DNA from: Prevotella sp.
GTDB taxonomy: Bacteria > Bacteroidota > Bacteroidia > Bacteroidales > Bacteroidaceae
Direction: 5' to 3'
Length of the DNA stretch: 39,542 nt
Assembly (NCBI GenBank): GCA_016285245.1
Contig: JAEEQH010000027.1
Location: forward strand, 1 to 39,542
Shown here: positions 1 through 8,046 of the stretch, piece after piece
How the letters are laid out: each line of letters starts with the position of its first letter
Numbering within the stretch: position 1 is the first letter of the stretch
Program-made: the position numbers and the translations under genes
The notes under the pieces: model-generated
Databases searched by the model: none
Seen by the model: the letters and a program-made list of their open reading frames with translations, nothing else
Told to the model about the DNA's origin: nothing

Positions 1-205
1 AGGTCAACGTTTCCAGTACGAAGTCCACTAACCCGGGAAAAGAGACAACAAAAGCAGGAAAGCAGACAACCTAATCAGAGAGATAAGTCAACAAAATCAG
101 TATAATAAACAGTAATTAACAAAACAGAAACAAATCAAGGCTCTGAGGGAGTCAACACTATACAGGGAAAGACAGGGAGCGTGCGGAATGTGTAGTATCT
201 ATCTC

Positions 206-245
206 AAAAAACCTCACGGCAGGAATCGCTCCCATCGTGAGGTTT
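206..245 (-). terminator. Intrinsic terminator of the esterase gene
   Basis: Read on the minus strand, a 10-bp perfect stem (AAACCTCACG at 236-245 pairing with CGTGAGGTTT at 209-218) closes a 17-nt loop and is followed by a run of T (206-211 is all A on the plus strand). It lies about 40 nt after the stop codon of the minus-strand esterase gene, as expected for rho-independent termination. The outer stem sequence is shared with the hairpin after serA at the other end of the window. Confidence 0.75.
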
Positions 246-260
246 CTTCGGTAAATACTA

Positions 261-280
261 TTAGTAATTATAATTACTAA
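261..280. repeat. 20-bp perfect palindrome
   Basis: TTAGTAATTATAATTACTAA is its own reverse complement, and its left half is repeated directly at 281-290, running into the esterase stop codon. It belongs to the AT-rich spacer between the esterase stop and its terminator. No function is evident. The rest of 1-205 shows no supported gene. Confidence 0.6.
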
Positions 281-287
281 TTAGTAA

Positions 288-1862
288 TTATGGTTTCCTG
301 CGTGCAGCCTCCGTCTCTTCGCGCTTGGCCTTGTAGTAGCGGTCCACGAAGTCGACTTGCTCGCGGTTGGGACGCATGATGAGCGAGGCACCGTTGGCGA
401 ACTGCATGGTGGTGGGCTTCGCGTCGTCGAAGGTGGGCCAGTAGGGCAGGCCCTTGGCGTTGGGATTGCCGGTCTTGGCGAAGTTCACCCAATACTGCTG
501 GATAATCTCGGCGACAGCGGCCTCGGCGGGGTACTTGTCGGGCTGTGTTAGGAAATGGCCGTTGAGGTAGAGGATGTCATCGGCATGGGCGACGCCACGG
601 CGGCGCTTGTCCTGCGAGAAACTCATCGTAGATGGCTGCGCAAGGTAGGCGGCATAAGCGGGGCTCTTGCCAGTCTTGGCCTGGAGGCTCACCCATGCGT
701 AGGAGGGCCATGCGAAGCCCATGTCGCGGAAGGCGTCGCCGAAGCCGTGCCAGGCCTCGTCGTCGGTGTTGCCGGGATAGACCTTCAGCGCCTCGTCGGC
801 CCATGAGCCGAAGATGGCATCGACGTTTTTCTTGAAGTTCTCGGCGGTCATGTTGCCGGGGTCGAAGAGGGCGCCCTCGTCGGAGTTGGTCATGACGATG
901 ACGGGGACATCGTTGTACTCGCCGCGCTCGTAGAGGCGGTACTGGTCATCGCAGATGACGTAGCCGTCGACGCAGGGCCAGAAGCCGGCGAAGCCGACGT
1001 TACCGTCGCAGAGGGCCATGGCGTCCATCTTGCGCAGCTGCTTGATGTTCTTCTTCTTCAGGTGCTTTTGGAAGTCGAGCCCCTGCTGCTCGGCACCTTT
1101 CTGCGAGGCGTCGAGGCCGAGTGAGCGCGGCTTGTCGCTCCACGGTGCGAAGGAGCCGCCGCTCTGGCTGATGCAGCGGTGGAAGAGTCCCTTGGCCAGG
1201 GGTGATGCGCAGAGGATGCTGCAGCTGATGGCGCCTGCTGACTCGCCGAAGATGGTGACGTTCGTGGGATCGCCGCCGAAGCTGCTAATGTTGCGCTGTA
1301 CCCATTGCAGGGCGAAGATTTGGTCGAGAATGCCGTAGTTACCGGAGTGTCCGTTGGGATCTTCCTTCGTCAGCTCGGGATGTGCCATGAAGCCTAGGGC
1401 GCCGGTGCGGTACTCCACGCTGACGATGACTACGCCGCGCAGGGCGAGGTGACGCCAGAGGTCGCCGCCGTACCACTCCGTCTGGAAGCCGCCGCCGTGA
1501 ATCCACACCATCACCGGCAAACGGTCGGCGGACGACTTAGCGGGTGTGGCGATGCCCAGGTAGAGGCAGTCCTCGCTCATCGTATCGGCCTTGCGGTCAG
1601 GACGTGTGGGCTGCGGGGGCAGGGGACCGAAGGTGTCGCAGAGCCTGACGCCCTCCCATGCCTTGGCCGGCTGGGGCGCCTTCCAGCGCAGCTCGCCGAC
1701 GGGAGGTGCGGCGTAGGGTATGGCTTTGTAGACGGCGATGCTCTCGTCGGTCACGCCTTCGACGTCGCCCGTTTCCACGTGCGTTCTCAACAATGGCTGT
1801 CCCAGCATATCGGCTGTCAGACCCATGAGTCCGAAGACCAGTAAGAATAAGTATTTCTTCAT
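288..1862 (-). CDS. Secreted type-B carboxylesterase (para-nitrobenzyl esterase-like)
   Basis: The 524-residue protein starts with a hydrophobic signal peptide (about residues 4-20, ending near MLGQP) and is predicted to be exported. It carries the hallmarks of the alpha/beta-hydrolase type-B carboxylesterase family: SEDCLYL (96-102), oxyanion loop HGGG (122-125), nucleophile elbow GESAG with Ser208, an acidic residue in NSDEG (Glu329), and the catalytic histidine in GVAHADD (His426). Length is normal for the family. In gut Bacteroidales such enzymes often act on ester-linked decorations of plant glycans or xenobiotics, but nothing here fixes the substrate. It is the last gene of the minus-strand group, separated from the biotin-carrier gene by a hairpin, so it may have its own promoter, which I could not identify. 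Confidence 0.9.
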   Translation of the reverse strand: MKKYLFLLVFGLMGLTADMLGQPLLRTHVETGDVEGVTDESIAVYKAIPYAAPPVGELRWKAPQPAKAWEGVRLCDTFGPLPPQPTRPDRKADTMSEDCLYLGIATPAKSSADRLPVMVWIHGGGFQTEWYGGDLWRHLALRGVVIVSVEYRTGALGFMAHPELTKEDPNGHSGNYGILDQIFALQWVQRNISSFGGDPTNVTIFGESAGAISCSILCASPLAKGLFHRCISQSGGSFAPWSDKPRSLGLDASQKGAEQQGLDFQKHLKKKNIKQLRKMDAMALCDGNVGFAGFWPCVDGYVICDDQYRLYERGEYNDVPVIVMTNSDEGALFDPGNMTAENFKKNVDAIFGSWADEALKVYPGNTDDEAWHGFGDAFRDMGFAWPSYAWVSLQAKTGKSPAYAAYLAQPSTMSFSQDKRRRGVAHADDILYLNGHFLTQPDKYPAEAAVAEIIQQYWVNFAKTGNPNAKGLPYWPTFDDAKPTTMQFANGASLIMRPNREQVDFVDRYYKAKREETEAARRKP

Positions 1863-1904
1863 AAGCTTTTAGAGATTGGTTAGCGTTAGTAGTTTCTTTT
1901 GAAA

Positions 1905-1935
1905 GAATCCCGACAGTCGGTGGCTGCCGGGATTC
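1905..1935 (-). terminator. Hairpin after the methylmalonyl-CoA module
   Basis: GAATCCCG (1905-1912) and CGGGATTC (1928-1935) form a perfect 8-bp stem with extra CAG/CTG pairing inside. On the minus strand it follows the biotin-carrier gene by about 30 nt and is followed by a T-rich but interrupted tract (TTCTTTC), so termination may be partial. It separates the module from the esterase gene. Confidence 0.55.
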
Positions 1936-1964
1936 TATGGGTATGGTTGTACGGGGATGGGGGA

Positions 1965-2399
1965 CTACTCGATGACGACGAGAGCCTCATCCTCCATGAC
2001 GCTCTGGCCTACCTGTACGCAGATGGCGGTAACCTTGCCGCTCTTCTCGGCCTGCAGGTTGTTGGCCATCTTCATGGCTTCGAGTACGACGACGTTGTCG
2101 CCGGCGCTGACCTCCTGGCCCACCTCGACAAGGATGTCGGTGATGACGCCGGGCAGGGGTGCCTTCAGGGCGTTAGCCTTGTTGGCGGGTGCGCCTGCTT
2201 TGTCAGCAGCGGCGGAACTGTCGCTCGCAGCTGCTGCAGCGGGACGCACCACGGGCTTCTTCTTCTCGGGTTCGGCCTCGCGTTCCATTTCCACCTTGTA
2301 CTCCTCGCCGTTGACGGTGAGTGTGGCTATGTTGTCGGTAATGTCGCCGATGGTTACCTCGTACTTGTTTCCGTTGATGGTATACTTGTACTGTTTCAT
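1965..2399 (-). CDS. Biotin carboxyl carrier subunit of methylmalonyl-CoA decarboxylase/carboxylase
   Basis: The 144-residue protein (start MKQYKYTING) ends in a biotinyl-lipoyl domain with the biotinylation motif EAMKM, where the lysine receives biotin. Residues about 35-75 form an Ala/Pro/Lys-rich flexible linker, the usual arrangement in carriers that swing biotin between active sites. An in-frame ATG 57 nt further upstream would overlap the preceding small gene, so the inner start is preferred. The gene belongs to the unit mce-mmdA-small ORF-this gene and would carry CO2 removed from methylmalonyl-CoA by the carboxyltransferase. The membrane beta subunit that normally receives the carboxybiotin is not the next gene here. 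It corresponds to MmdC/AccB-type subunits. Confidence 0.88.
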   Translation of the reverse strand: MKQYKYTINGNKYEVTIGDITDNIATLTVNGEEYKVEMEREAEPEKKKPVVRPAAAAASDSSAAADKAGAPANKANALKAPLPGVITDILVEVGQEVSAGDNVVVLEAMKMANNLQAEKSGKVTAICVQVGQSVMEDEALVVIE

Positions 2400-2416
2400 T
2401 TTCGATGTGTCGTGAT

Positions 2417-2569
2417 TTAGGGGCGTGCTGTCATTGAGAGGCAGGCAAGGTTCCACGTCGTCTGGTGCTCGGCAATGGTAATCTTGCCGGTCTCGATGTC
2501 GTGGACGTTGTTGCCCAGGTGCTCGTGGAGTGCCAGAGCGATGGCAGCATAAACTTCGTTATTGTTCAT
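2417..2569 (-). CDS. 50-residue small subunit-like protein of the decarboxylase module
   Basis: A small gene between the carboxyltransferase and biotin-carrier genes encodes 50 residues starting MNNNEVYAAIALALHEHLG and ending MTARP. It has no signal peptide or membrane helix. The pattern of an AAIALAL helix, a GNNVHD turn, an ITI strand and a conserved-looking W resembles the soluble C-terminal tail of OadG/MmdD gamma-delta subunits, which contact the carboxyltransferase. I infer a TM-less assembly subunit; this is by analogy, not proven. Its start follows a tandem TCAAT-type repeat and its stop lies 17 nt before the carrier start, consistent with one transcript. Confidence 0.65.
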   Translation of the reverse strand: MNNNEVYAAIALALHEHLGNNVHDIETGKITIAEHQTTWNLACLSMTARP

Positions 2570-2617
2570 TGTCAATTATCAATTATCAATTGTCAATCGT
2601 CAATCGTCAATCGTCAA
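2570..2617. repeat. Tandem TCAAT-type intergenic repeat
   Basis: The gap between mmdA and the small ORF consists almost entirely of degenerate 7-8-nt units (GTCAATTATCAATTATCAAT, then TGTCAATCG-like copies). Similar units occur near 4195-4224 and 37693-37716, so this is one family of short spacer repeats. Confidence 0.8.
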
Positions 2618-4183
2618 TTACATCGGGATGTTACCGTGCTTCTTGGCGGGCAGGGCGTCGCGCTTGGTGGCGAGCTGTGCCAGACCGCGGCAGATGCGGA
2701 AACGGGTGTTGCGCGGCTCGATGACGTCGTCGATGTAGCCGTACTTGGCTGCCTGATAAGGATTGGCGAAGAGCTCGTTGTACTCGTCCTCCTTCTCGGC
2801 GATGAATGCCTTGACATCCTCGCCGGCCTCTTTCTTGGCCTTGGCCTCCTTGGCGTAGAGCACGGCAGCGGCACCAGAAGCACCCATGACGGCAATCTCG
2901 GCGGAGGGCCATGCGTAGTTCAGGTCGGTGTGGAGCTGCTTAGAGCCCATGACGATGTGTGAGCCGCCGTAGGACTTACGCAGGGTGACGGTAATCTTGG
3001 GAACGGTAGCCTCGCCGTAAGCATAGAGCAACTGGGCACCGTGTAGGATGACGGCGTTGTACTCCTGGCCCGTGCCGGGGAGGAATCCGGGCACGTCGAC
3101 GAGCGAGACGATGGGGATGTTGAAGGCGTCGCAGAAGCGTACGAAGCGTGCACCCTTGCGCGAGGCGTTGACGTCGAGTACACCGGCATAGCAGGTGGGC
3201 TGGTTGGCAACGATACCGACGCTCTGACCGTTGAAGCGTGCAAAGCCGACGATGATGTTACGTGCGAACTTAGGCTGTACCTCGAAGAACTCGCCGTTGT
3301 CGGTGATGGCGGCGATGACCTTGTACATGTCGTAGGCCTCGTTGGGGTTCTCGGGGATAATCTCGTTCAGGGAGTCCTCCATGCGGTTGATGGGGTCGGT
3401 ACACTTGCGGCGCGGAGCCATCTCCATGTTGTTCGAGGGAATGTAGGAGAGCAGCGTCTTGATCATCTGCAGGCCTTCCTCCTCAGTCTTAGCTGTGAAG
3501 TGTGTGACGCCCGACTTCGTGGAGTGGACGCTGGCACCACCGAGGTGCTCCTGGTCGATGTCCTCGCCGGTGACGGTCTTCACCACCTTCGGACCTGTGA
3601 GGAACATATAGGAGGTGTTCTCCATCATCAGCGTGAAGTCGGTCAGCGCGGGGCTGTAGACAGCACCACCGGCGCAGGGGCCGAAGATGCCGCTGATCTG
3701 GGGGATGACACCCGAGGCGAGGATGTTACGCTCGAAGATCTCGGCGTAGCCTGCCAGGGCGTTGATACCCTCCTGGATACGTGCACCACCAGAGTCGTTG
3801 ATGCCGATGACGGGTGCGCCCATCTTCATACCCATGTCCATGACCTTGCAGATCTTCTGGCTCATGGTCTCGGAGAGCGAACCAGCATGTACGGTGAAGT
3901 CCTGTGCGAAGACGAAGACGAGGCGGCCGTCGATGGTGCCGCTGCCGGCAACGACGCCGTCGCCAGGGAACTGCTTCTTCTCCATGCCGAAGTTGTGGCA
4001 ACGGTGTTCCTTGAACATATCGTACTCCTCGAACGATCCTTCGTCGAGCAGCATGTCGATGCGCTCGCGGGCTGTGTACTTGCCGCGGTCGTGCTGTTTC
4101 TGTATGGCTTTCTCACCACCACCGAGACGTGCCTGTTCGCGCTTCTCGATGAGTTGCTTGATCTTTTCTAATTGCTTGCTCAT
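2618..4183 (-). CDS. mmdA: Methylmalonyl-CoA decarboxylase alpha / acyl-CoA carboxyltransferase subunit
   Basis: The 521-residue protein is a biotin-dependent carboxyltransferase with the paired crotonase-fold halves of the PccB/MmdA family. Seen features are an N-terminal EKIKQLIEKREQARLGGG helix, ARERIDMLLDEGSFEE, the acyl-CoA/biotin-binding loop GGARIQEG, FGPCAGGAVYSPAL, and in the second half VDVPGFLPGTGQE, RKSYGGSHIVMGSK and GASGAAAVLYAKE. In succinate-pathway propionate producers this subunit transfers the carboxyl group of (S)-methylmalonyl-CoA to biotin, giving propionyl-CoA. The neighbouring epimerase and biotin carrier support that role over an acetyl-CoA carboxylase. A propionyl-CoA carboxylase beta subunit would look almost the same. 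The start used gives MSKQLEKIKQ, 48 nt downstream of the epimerase stop. Confidence 0.92.
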   Translation of the reverse strand: MSKQLEKIKQLIEKREQARLGGGEKAIQKQHDRGKYTARERIDMLLDEGSFEEYDMFKEHRCHNFGMEKKQFPGDGVVAGSGTIDGRLVFVFAQDFTVHAGSLSETMSQKICKVMDMGMKMGAPVIGINDSGGARIQEGINALAGYAEIFERNILASGVIPQISGIFGPCAGGAVYSPALTDFTLMMENTSYMFLTGPKVVKTVTGEDIDQEHLGGASVHSTKSGVTHFTAKTEEEGLQMIKTLLSYIPSNNMEMAPRRKCTDPINRMEDSLNEIIPENPNEAYDMYKVIAAITDNGEFFEVQPKFARNIIVGFARFNGQSVGIVANQPTCYAGVLDVNASRKGARFVRFCDAFNIPIVSLVDVPGFLPGTGQEYNAVILHGAQLLYAYGEATVPKITVTLRKSYGGSHIVMGSKQLHTDLNYAWPSAEIAVMGASGAAAVLYAKEAKAKKEAGEDVKAFIAEKEDEYNELFANPYQAAKYGYIDDVIEPRNTRFRICRGLAQLATKRDALPAKKHGNIPM

Positions 4184-4231
4184 TGCTTTATTTTAATTAT
4201 CAATTATCAGTTTTCAATTGTCAATAAGACA

Positions 4232-4642
4232 TCACTCAGGGTGTTCGCAGAGCTCGGTGAGGATGCCGCAGGTGGACTTCGGGTGGAGGAAGGCGATGTT
4301 CAGGCCTTCGGCACCCTTGCGGGGCTTCTCGTCGATGAGGCGTACGCCCTTCTCGCTGACCTCGGCCAATGCGTTGGCAACGCCGTCCTCAATGCAGAAG
4401 GCGACGTGGTGGACACCCTTGTTGCCCTTGTCGAGCCACTTCTGAATGGTGCTCTCGGGCGATGTGGGCTCGAGGAGCTCAAGCTTCACCTCACCGCACT
4501 TCAGGAAGGCGGTCTTCACCTTCTGGTCCTCGACGACTTCCGTTGCATAACACTCCAGGCCCAGCACGTCCTTGAAGAACGGCAGACTCTCTTCAATGCT
4601 CTGGACGGCAATGCCCAGATGCTCAATGTGTGAAATCTTCAT
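4232..4642 (-). CDS. mce: Methylmalonyl-CoA epimerase
   Basis: The 136-residue VOC-fold protein shows HIEHLGIAV near the N-terminus, FFKDVLGL, GVHHVAFCI at about residues 76-84 and LTELCEHPE at the C-terminus; these carry the histidine and glutamate metal ligands of the family. It interconverts (R)- and (S)-methylmalonyl-CoA so that the product of methylmalonyl-CoA mutase can be decarboxylated. It is the first gene of the module, with a clear TACCTTTG promoter box about 30 nt before its start. Length is typical. Confidence 0.93.
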   Translation of the reverse strand: MKISHIEHLGIAVQSIEESLPFFKDVLGLECYATEVVEDQKVKTAFLKCGEVKLELLEPTSPESTIQKWLDKGNKGVHHVAFCIEDGVANALAEVSEKGVRLIDEKPRKGAEGLNIAFLHPKSTCGILTELCEHPE

Positions 4643-4672
4643 ATTGTTTATCAGTTTGATACATTAGAACTG

Positions 4673-4680
4673 CAAAGGTA
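4673..4680 (-). promoter_or_regulatory. Bacteroidetes-type -7 box for the mce operon
   Basis: On the minus strand the sequence reads TACCTTTG followed by C, an exact match to the Bacteroidetes -7 consensus TAnnTTTG, about 30 nt before the mce start codon. No TTTG box is present at the right spacing upstream. Two 10-bp copies of GTGCCGTTGT (4700-4709 and 4738-4747) lie upstream of it. Confidence 0.75.
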
Positions 4681-4756
4681 CTTATTTATCGCTTAACACG
4701 TGCCGTTGTACAAAGAACATTATCTTTTTTTAACGAAGTGCCGTTGTGAGCCGGCG

Positions 4757-5818
4757 TTACGCCTTGCTGATGTAGTCGGTTATCCACTGGCCAACCTCGC
4801 GTGTGCCGTAGGGGGCGCCGCCATCGACCTGTATCTCGGGCGTGCGGACGTTGGCGTCGAGCGAGGCGTTGACGGCCTGGCGGACGAGTGCTCCCTCCTC
4901 GTTCAGTCCGAAGTGCTCGAGGAGCATGGCGGCGGAGAGAATCTGAGCCAGCGGGTTAGCCAGGTTCTGACCCTTGGCCTGTGGCCACGAGCCGTGGACG
5001 GGCTCAAAGAGGGGTGTGTGCTCGCCCAACGAGCTGGAGGGCTGGAGACCCATGGAACCGGTGATGCACGACGTTTCGTCGGTGAGGATGTCGCCGAAGG
5101 TGTTCTCGGTAACGATGACATCGAAGAAGCGGGGCTCCGTGAGCACGCGCATCGAGGCGTTGTCGATGAACATATAGTCGGTCGTGACGTCAGGATACTG
5201 CGGCTCCATCTCCTGGGCTATCTGTCGCCACAGGCGGCTGGAGGCCAGCACGTTTGCCTTGTCGACGACGGTTAGGTGGCGCTTTCGTGTGCGTGCCATC
5301 TCGAAGGCGACCTTCAGGATGCGCTCAATCTCGGGGCGGGTGTAGACGTCGGTGTCGTAGGCACGGTCGTTGTCCTGGTACTTCTCGCCGAAGTACATAC
5401 CGCCGGTGAGCTCGCGGATGACCACGAAGTCGGCGCCACGCAGCAGTTCCTCCTTCAGCGGCGACTTGTGGAGCAGGCAGTCGAACGTCGCCACAGGGCG
5501 GACGTTGGCAAAGAGTCCCAGCTGCTTGCGCATGGCCAGCAAACCGGTCTCGGGACGCACCTTCAGCGTCGGGTCGTTGTCGTACTTCAGGTCGCCGACA
5601 GCTGCAAAGAGGACAGCGTCGGCACGCATGCAGACGTCGTGGGTGGCGGCAGGGTATGGGTCGCTGCAGGCATCGATGGCCACGGCGCCGACGAGTGCCT
5701 CCTCGTAGGAGAACTGGTGGTTGAACTTCTGGGCGATGGCGTTGATCACGGCAACACCCTGCTTCATGATTTCCGGGCCTATGCCGTCGCCCGGTAGAAT
5801 GGCAATGTTCAGTTTCAT
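4757..5818 (-). CDS. leuB: 3-isopropylmalate dehydrogenase
   Basis: The 353-residue protein has the family signatures [10 protein letters not shown] (7-16), [30 protein letters not shown], and the NAD/metal site [12 protein letters not shown] followed by [12 protein letters not shown] and EPVHGSWP. It oxidises and decarboxylates 3-isopropylmalate to 2-oxoisocaproate. Because cimA lies just upstream, it may also act on 3-methylmalate to give 2-oxobutyrate. It is the last gene of the branched-chain operon, 60 nt after cimA. Length and residues are normal. Confidence 0.96.
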   Translation of the reverse strand: MKLNIAILPGDGIGPEIMKQGVAVINAIAQKFNHQFSYEEALVGAVAIDACSDPYPAATHDVCMRADAVLFAAVGDLKYDNDPTLKVRPETGLLAMRKQLGLFANVRPVATFDCLLHKSPLKEELLRGADFVVIRELTGGMYFGEKYQDNDRAYDTDVYTRPEIERILKVAFEMARTRKRHLTVVDKANVLASSRLWRQIAQEMEPQYPDVTTDYMFIDNASMRVLTEPRFFDVIVTENTFGDILTDETSCITGSMGLQPSSSLGEHTPLFEPVHGSWPQAKGQNLANPLAQILSAAMLLEHFGLNEEGALVRQAVNASLDANVRTPEIQVDGGAPYGTREVGQWITDYISKA

Positions 5819-5878
5819 TGTGTTATTATAGTTTGTCGTTATGTCGTTAAAACGTTATATCGTTATTACGAATAGTCG
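5819..5878. repeat. CGTTAT-type palindromic spacer between cimA and leuB
   Basis: The 60-nt gap is made of copies of GTCGTTAT / CGTTATAACGA-like units. The 12-nt palindrome TCGTTATAACGA at its cimA edge reappears as ACGTTATAACGAAT near 17305, between the HIT and DUF1015 genes, showing that this is a dispersed repeat. Confidence 0.7.
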
Positions 5879-7453
5879 TTATAACGAATTGTTATTCTCT
5901 TTTTCGATGATGTTCAGCATCTTGAAGGTGGCCTTGATGGCGGCTTCCGTCTGGTCGGCGTCCAGTCCGCGGGTGCGCAGCTGGCGGCCGTTGTCGTTCC
6001 AGGTGATGACCGTCTGCACGAGGGCATCAGTACGTCCGCCGGGAGGGATAGTCACCTGGTAGTTGGCTAGCAGCGGGAACGTGCGGTCAAGGTACTTCTT
6101 ATAGATGAAGCGGAGGGCCTTGACGAAGGCGTCGTACTGACCGTCGCCGGTGGCAGCGGCCTCGTACTGCTCGCCGTTGATCTCGACCTTGATGTTGGCG
6201 CCGGGCTTCAGACCGTAGGCCGTGGAGACGACGTAGCTGACGAGCTTGACGCGGTCCTCGGGGGCGTCGTGTTTCAGTACGTCGCTGACGATGAACGGCA
6301 GGTCCTCGAGTGTGACGACCTCCTTCTTGTCGCCAAGCTCGGTAATGCGCTGTGTGACGCGGCGTGTCTGTTCGGGCGTCAGCTCCAGCCCCAGCTCCTT
6401 GAGGTTCTTGGCGATGTTCGCACGGCCGCTGGTCTTGCCCATGGCGTACTCGCGGCGGCGTCCGAAGCGTTCGGGGATGAGGGCGTTGTGGTAGAGGCCG
6501 CCCTTGTTGTCGCCATCGGCATGGACACCCGCCACTTGGGTGAAGACGTTGTCGCCGATGATGGGCTGGTTAGGTGCGACGGCGATGCCGCTATAGCTCT
6601 CGACGAGTCGGCTGATGTCGTTGAGCTTGTCCTCGCGGATGTTGGTCTTGGCGTGGAACTGGTCGCGCAGGATGACCTGCACGCTCGACAGCGGGGCGTT
6701 GCCGCAGCGTTCGCCGAGGCCGTTGACGGTGACATGCAGGCCACGGGCTCCGCTGAGGACGGCTGCCAGCGAGTTCGAGACAGCGAGGTCGTAGTCGTTG
6801 TGTGCATGGAAGTCGAAGTGTGTATCGGGATAGCGCTTCACCATCTTCCGGAAGTATTCGATGACTTGCAGCGGGTTCATGACACCCAGCGTGTCGGGCA
6901 GCATGAAGCGGCGGATGCCACTATCGACGAGGCTGTCCATGAGCTGGTAGACGTACGCCGGCGAGTCCTTCATGCCCTCGGACCAGTCCTCAAGGTATAG
7001 GTTGACGCTGATGCCCTTCTTGTGGGCATAGTCAATACACAACCTGATGTCGGCGATGTGCTCAGCGGGTGTCTTCTGCAGCTGCTGCTCGCAATGCTTC
7101 TGTGAGCCCTTGGCCAGGAGGTTCATGGTGGTGCAGCCGCAGTCGGCTATCCAGTTGACGCTCTGACCGCCGTCGACGAAGCCGAGCACCTCGACACGGT
7201 CGAGACGGTCTATCTGGCGAGCATAGCGGCAGATCATCCTGACGGCCTCCTTCTCGCCGTCGGAGACGCGTGCCGAACCGGCCTCTATGCGGTCGACGTT
7301 CAGGTCGCTGAGCAGCATACGGGCGATGATCAGCTTCTCGTGCGGCAGGAACGACACACCATTGGTCTGCTCGCCGTCGCGTAGTGTGGAGTCCATGATC
7401 TCCACGAACGGTACCGTGCGCTGGTAGCCGTTCAGGCGTTCGTCTGTTCCCAT
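5879..7453 (-). CDS. cimA: (R)-citramalate synthase
   Basis: The 524-residue protein has the HMGL-like TIM barrel plus a LeuA-type regulatory domain. It shows the catalytic TLRDGEQ (Arg25-Asp26) and metal ligands HAHND (His216, His218). Several segments match what I remember of Leptospira CimA rather than LeuA: FVDGGQSVNWI, NLYLEDWSEG, FMLPDTLGV, GVHADGDNKGGLY and IPPGGRTDALV. Leu112/113 and Tyr153 fall where that enzyme has its small hydrophobic pyruvate pocket. It would condense pyruvate and acetyl-CoA to citramalate, which LeuCD and LeuB convert to 2-oxobutyrate for isoleucine. The start at MGTDERLNGY overlaps the end of leuD by 22 nt; a longer start in a low-complexity stretch is unlikely. 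Many annotation pipelines would call it a second 2-isopropylmalate synthase. Confidence 0.85.
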   Translation of the reverse strand: MGTDERLNGYQRTVPFVEIMDSTLRDGEQTNGVSFLPHEKLIIARMLLSDLNVDRIEAGSARVSDGEKEAVRMICRYARQIDRLDRVEVLGFVDGGQSVNWIADCGCTTMNLLAKGSQKHCEQQLQKTPAEHIADIRLCIDYAHKKGISVNLYLEDWSEGMKDSPAYVYQLMDSLVDSGIRRFMLPDTLGVMNPLQVIEYFRKMVKRYPDTHFDFHAHNDYDLAVSNSLAAVLSGARGLHVTVNGLGERCGNAPLSSVQVILRDQFHAKTNIREDKLNDISRLVESYSGIAVAPNQPIIGDNVFTQVAGVHADGDNKGGLYHNALIPERFGRRREYAMGKTSGRANIAKNLKELGLELTPEQTRRVTQRITELGDKKEVVTLEDLPFIVSDVLKHDAPEDRVKLVSYVVSTAYGLKPGANIKVEINGEQYEAAATGDGQYDAFVKALRFIYKKYLDRTFPLLANYQVTIPPGGRTDALVQTVITWNDNGRQLRTRGLDADQTEAAIKATFKMLNIIEKENNNSL

Positions 7454-8028
7454 GCTATTGTCTTTTCTTGGTTCTGTACTAGGAAATCGATGTCGTCGAG
7501 GCCGTTCATCAGACAATGCTTCTTGTAGCCGTTGATGTCGAAGTGCTCGCTGCGGCCGGTGGCTTTGTTGGTGACGGTTTGACGGGGAAGGTCTACTTCA
7601 ACCTCCATTTTCGGATTCTCCCGGATACTCTGGAAGAGCTCCTGAAGGAACGGCTCGCTGACCTGTACGGGGAGCACGAAGTTGTTGAGCTCGTTGTTCT
7701 TGTGGATGTCGGCGAAGAACGAGGAGATGACCACGCGGAAGCCGTAGCCGGCGATGGCCCATGCGGCGTGCTCGCGGCTGGAACCGGAGCCGAAGTTCTT
7801 GCCGGCCACGAGGATGCAGCCGCTGTAACGGGGGTCGTTGAGTACGAAATCCTCGACCACGGTACCGTCGGCACGATAGCGCCAGTCGCGGAAGAGGTTG
7901 TCGCCGAAGAATTGCTCCTCGCGCGTCGTTGCCTTGAGGAAACGGGCGGGGATGATCTGGTCGGTATCTACGTTCTCCAGAGGGAGGGGTACGCAGGTGC
8001 TGGTGATGATATCGAATTTCTGTTTCAT
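7432..8028 (-). CDS. leuD: 3-isopropylmalate dehydratase small subunit
   Basis: The 198-residue protein carries NVDTDQIIPARFLK, the swivel-domain loop NFGSGSSREHAAWA and FADIHKNNELNN, all typical of LeuD. With LeuC it isomerises 2-isopropylmalate to 3-isopropylmalate, and in this operon it probably also isomerises citramalate to 3-methylmalate. It starts 18 nt after the leuC stop and overlaps the cimA start, indicating translational coupling. Confidence 0.96.
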   Translation of the reverse strand: MKQKFDIITSTCVPLPLENVDTDQIIPARFLKATTREEQFFGDNLFRDWRYRADGTVVEDFVLNDPRYSGCILVAGKNFGSGSSREHAAWAIAGYGFRVVISSFFADIHKNNELNNFVLPVQVSEPFLQELFQSIRENPKMEVEVDLPRQTVTNKATGRSEHFDINGYKKHCLMNGLDDIDFLVQNQEKTIAWEQTNA

Positions 8029-8046
8029 CTTTTACTCATTACTCAT

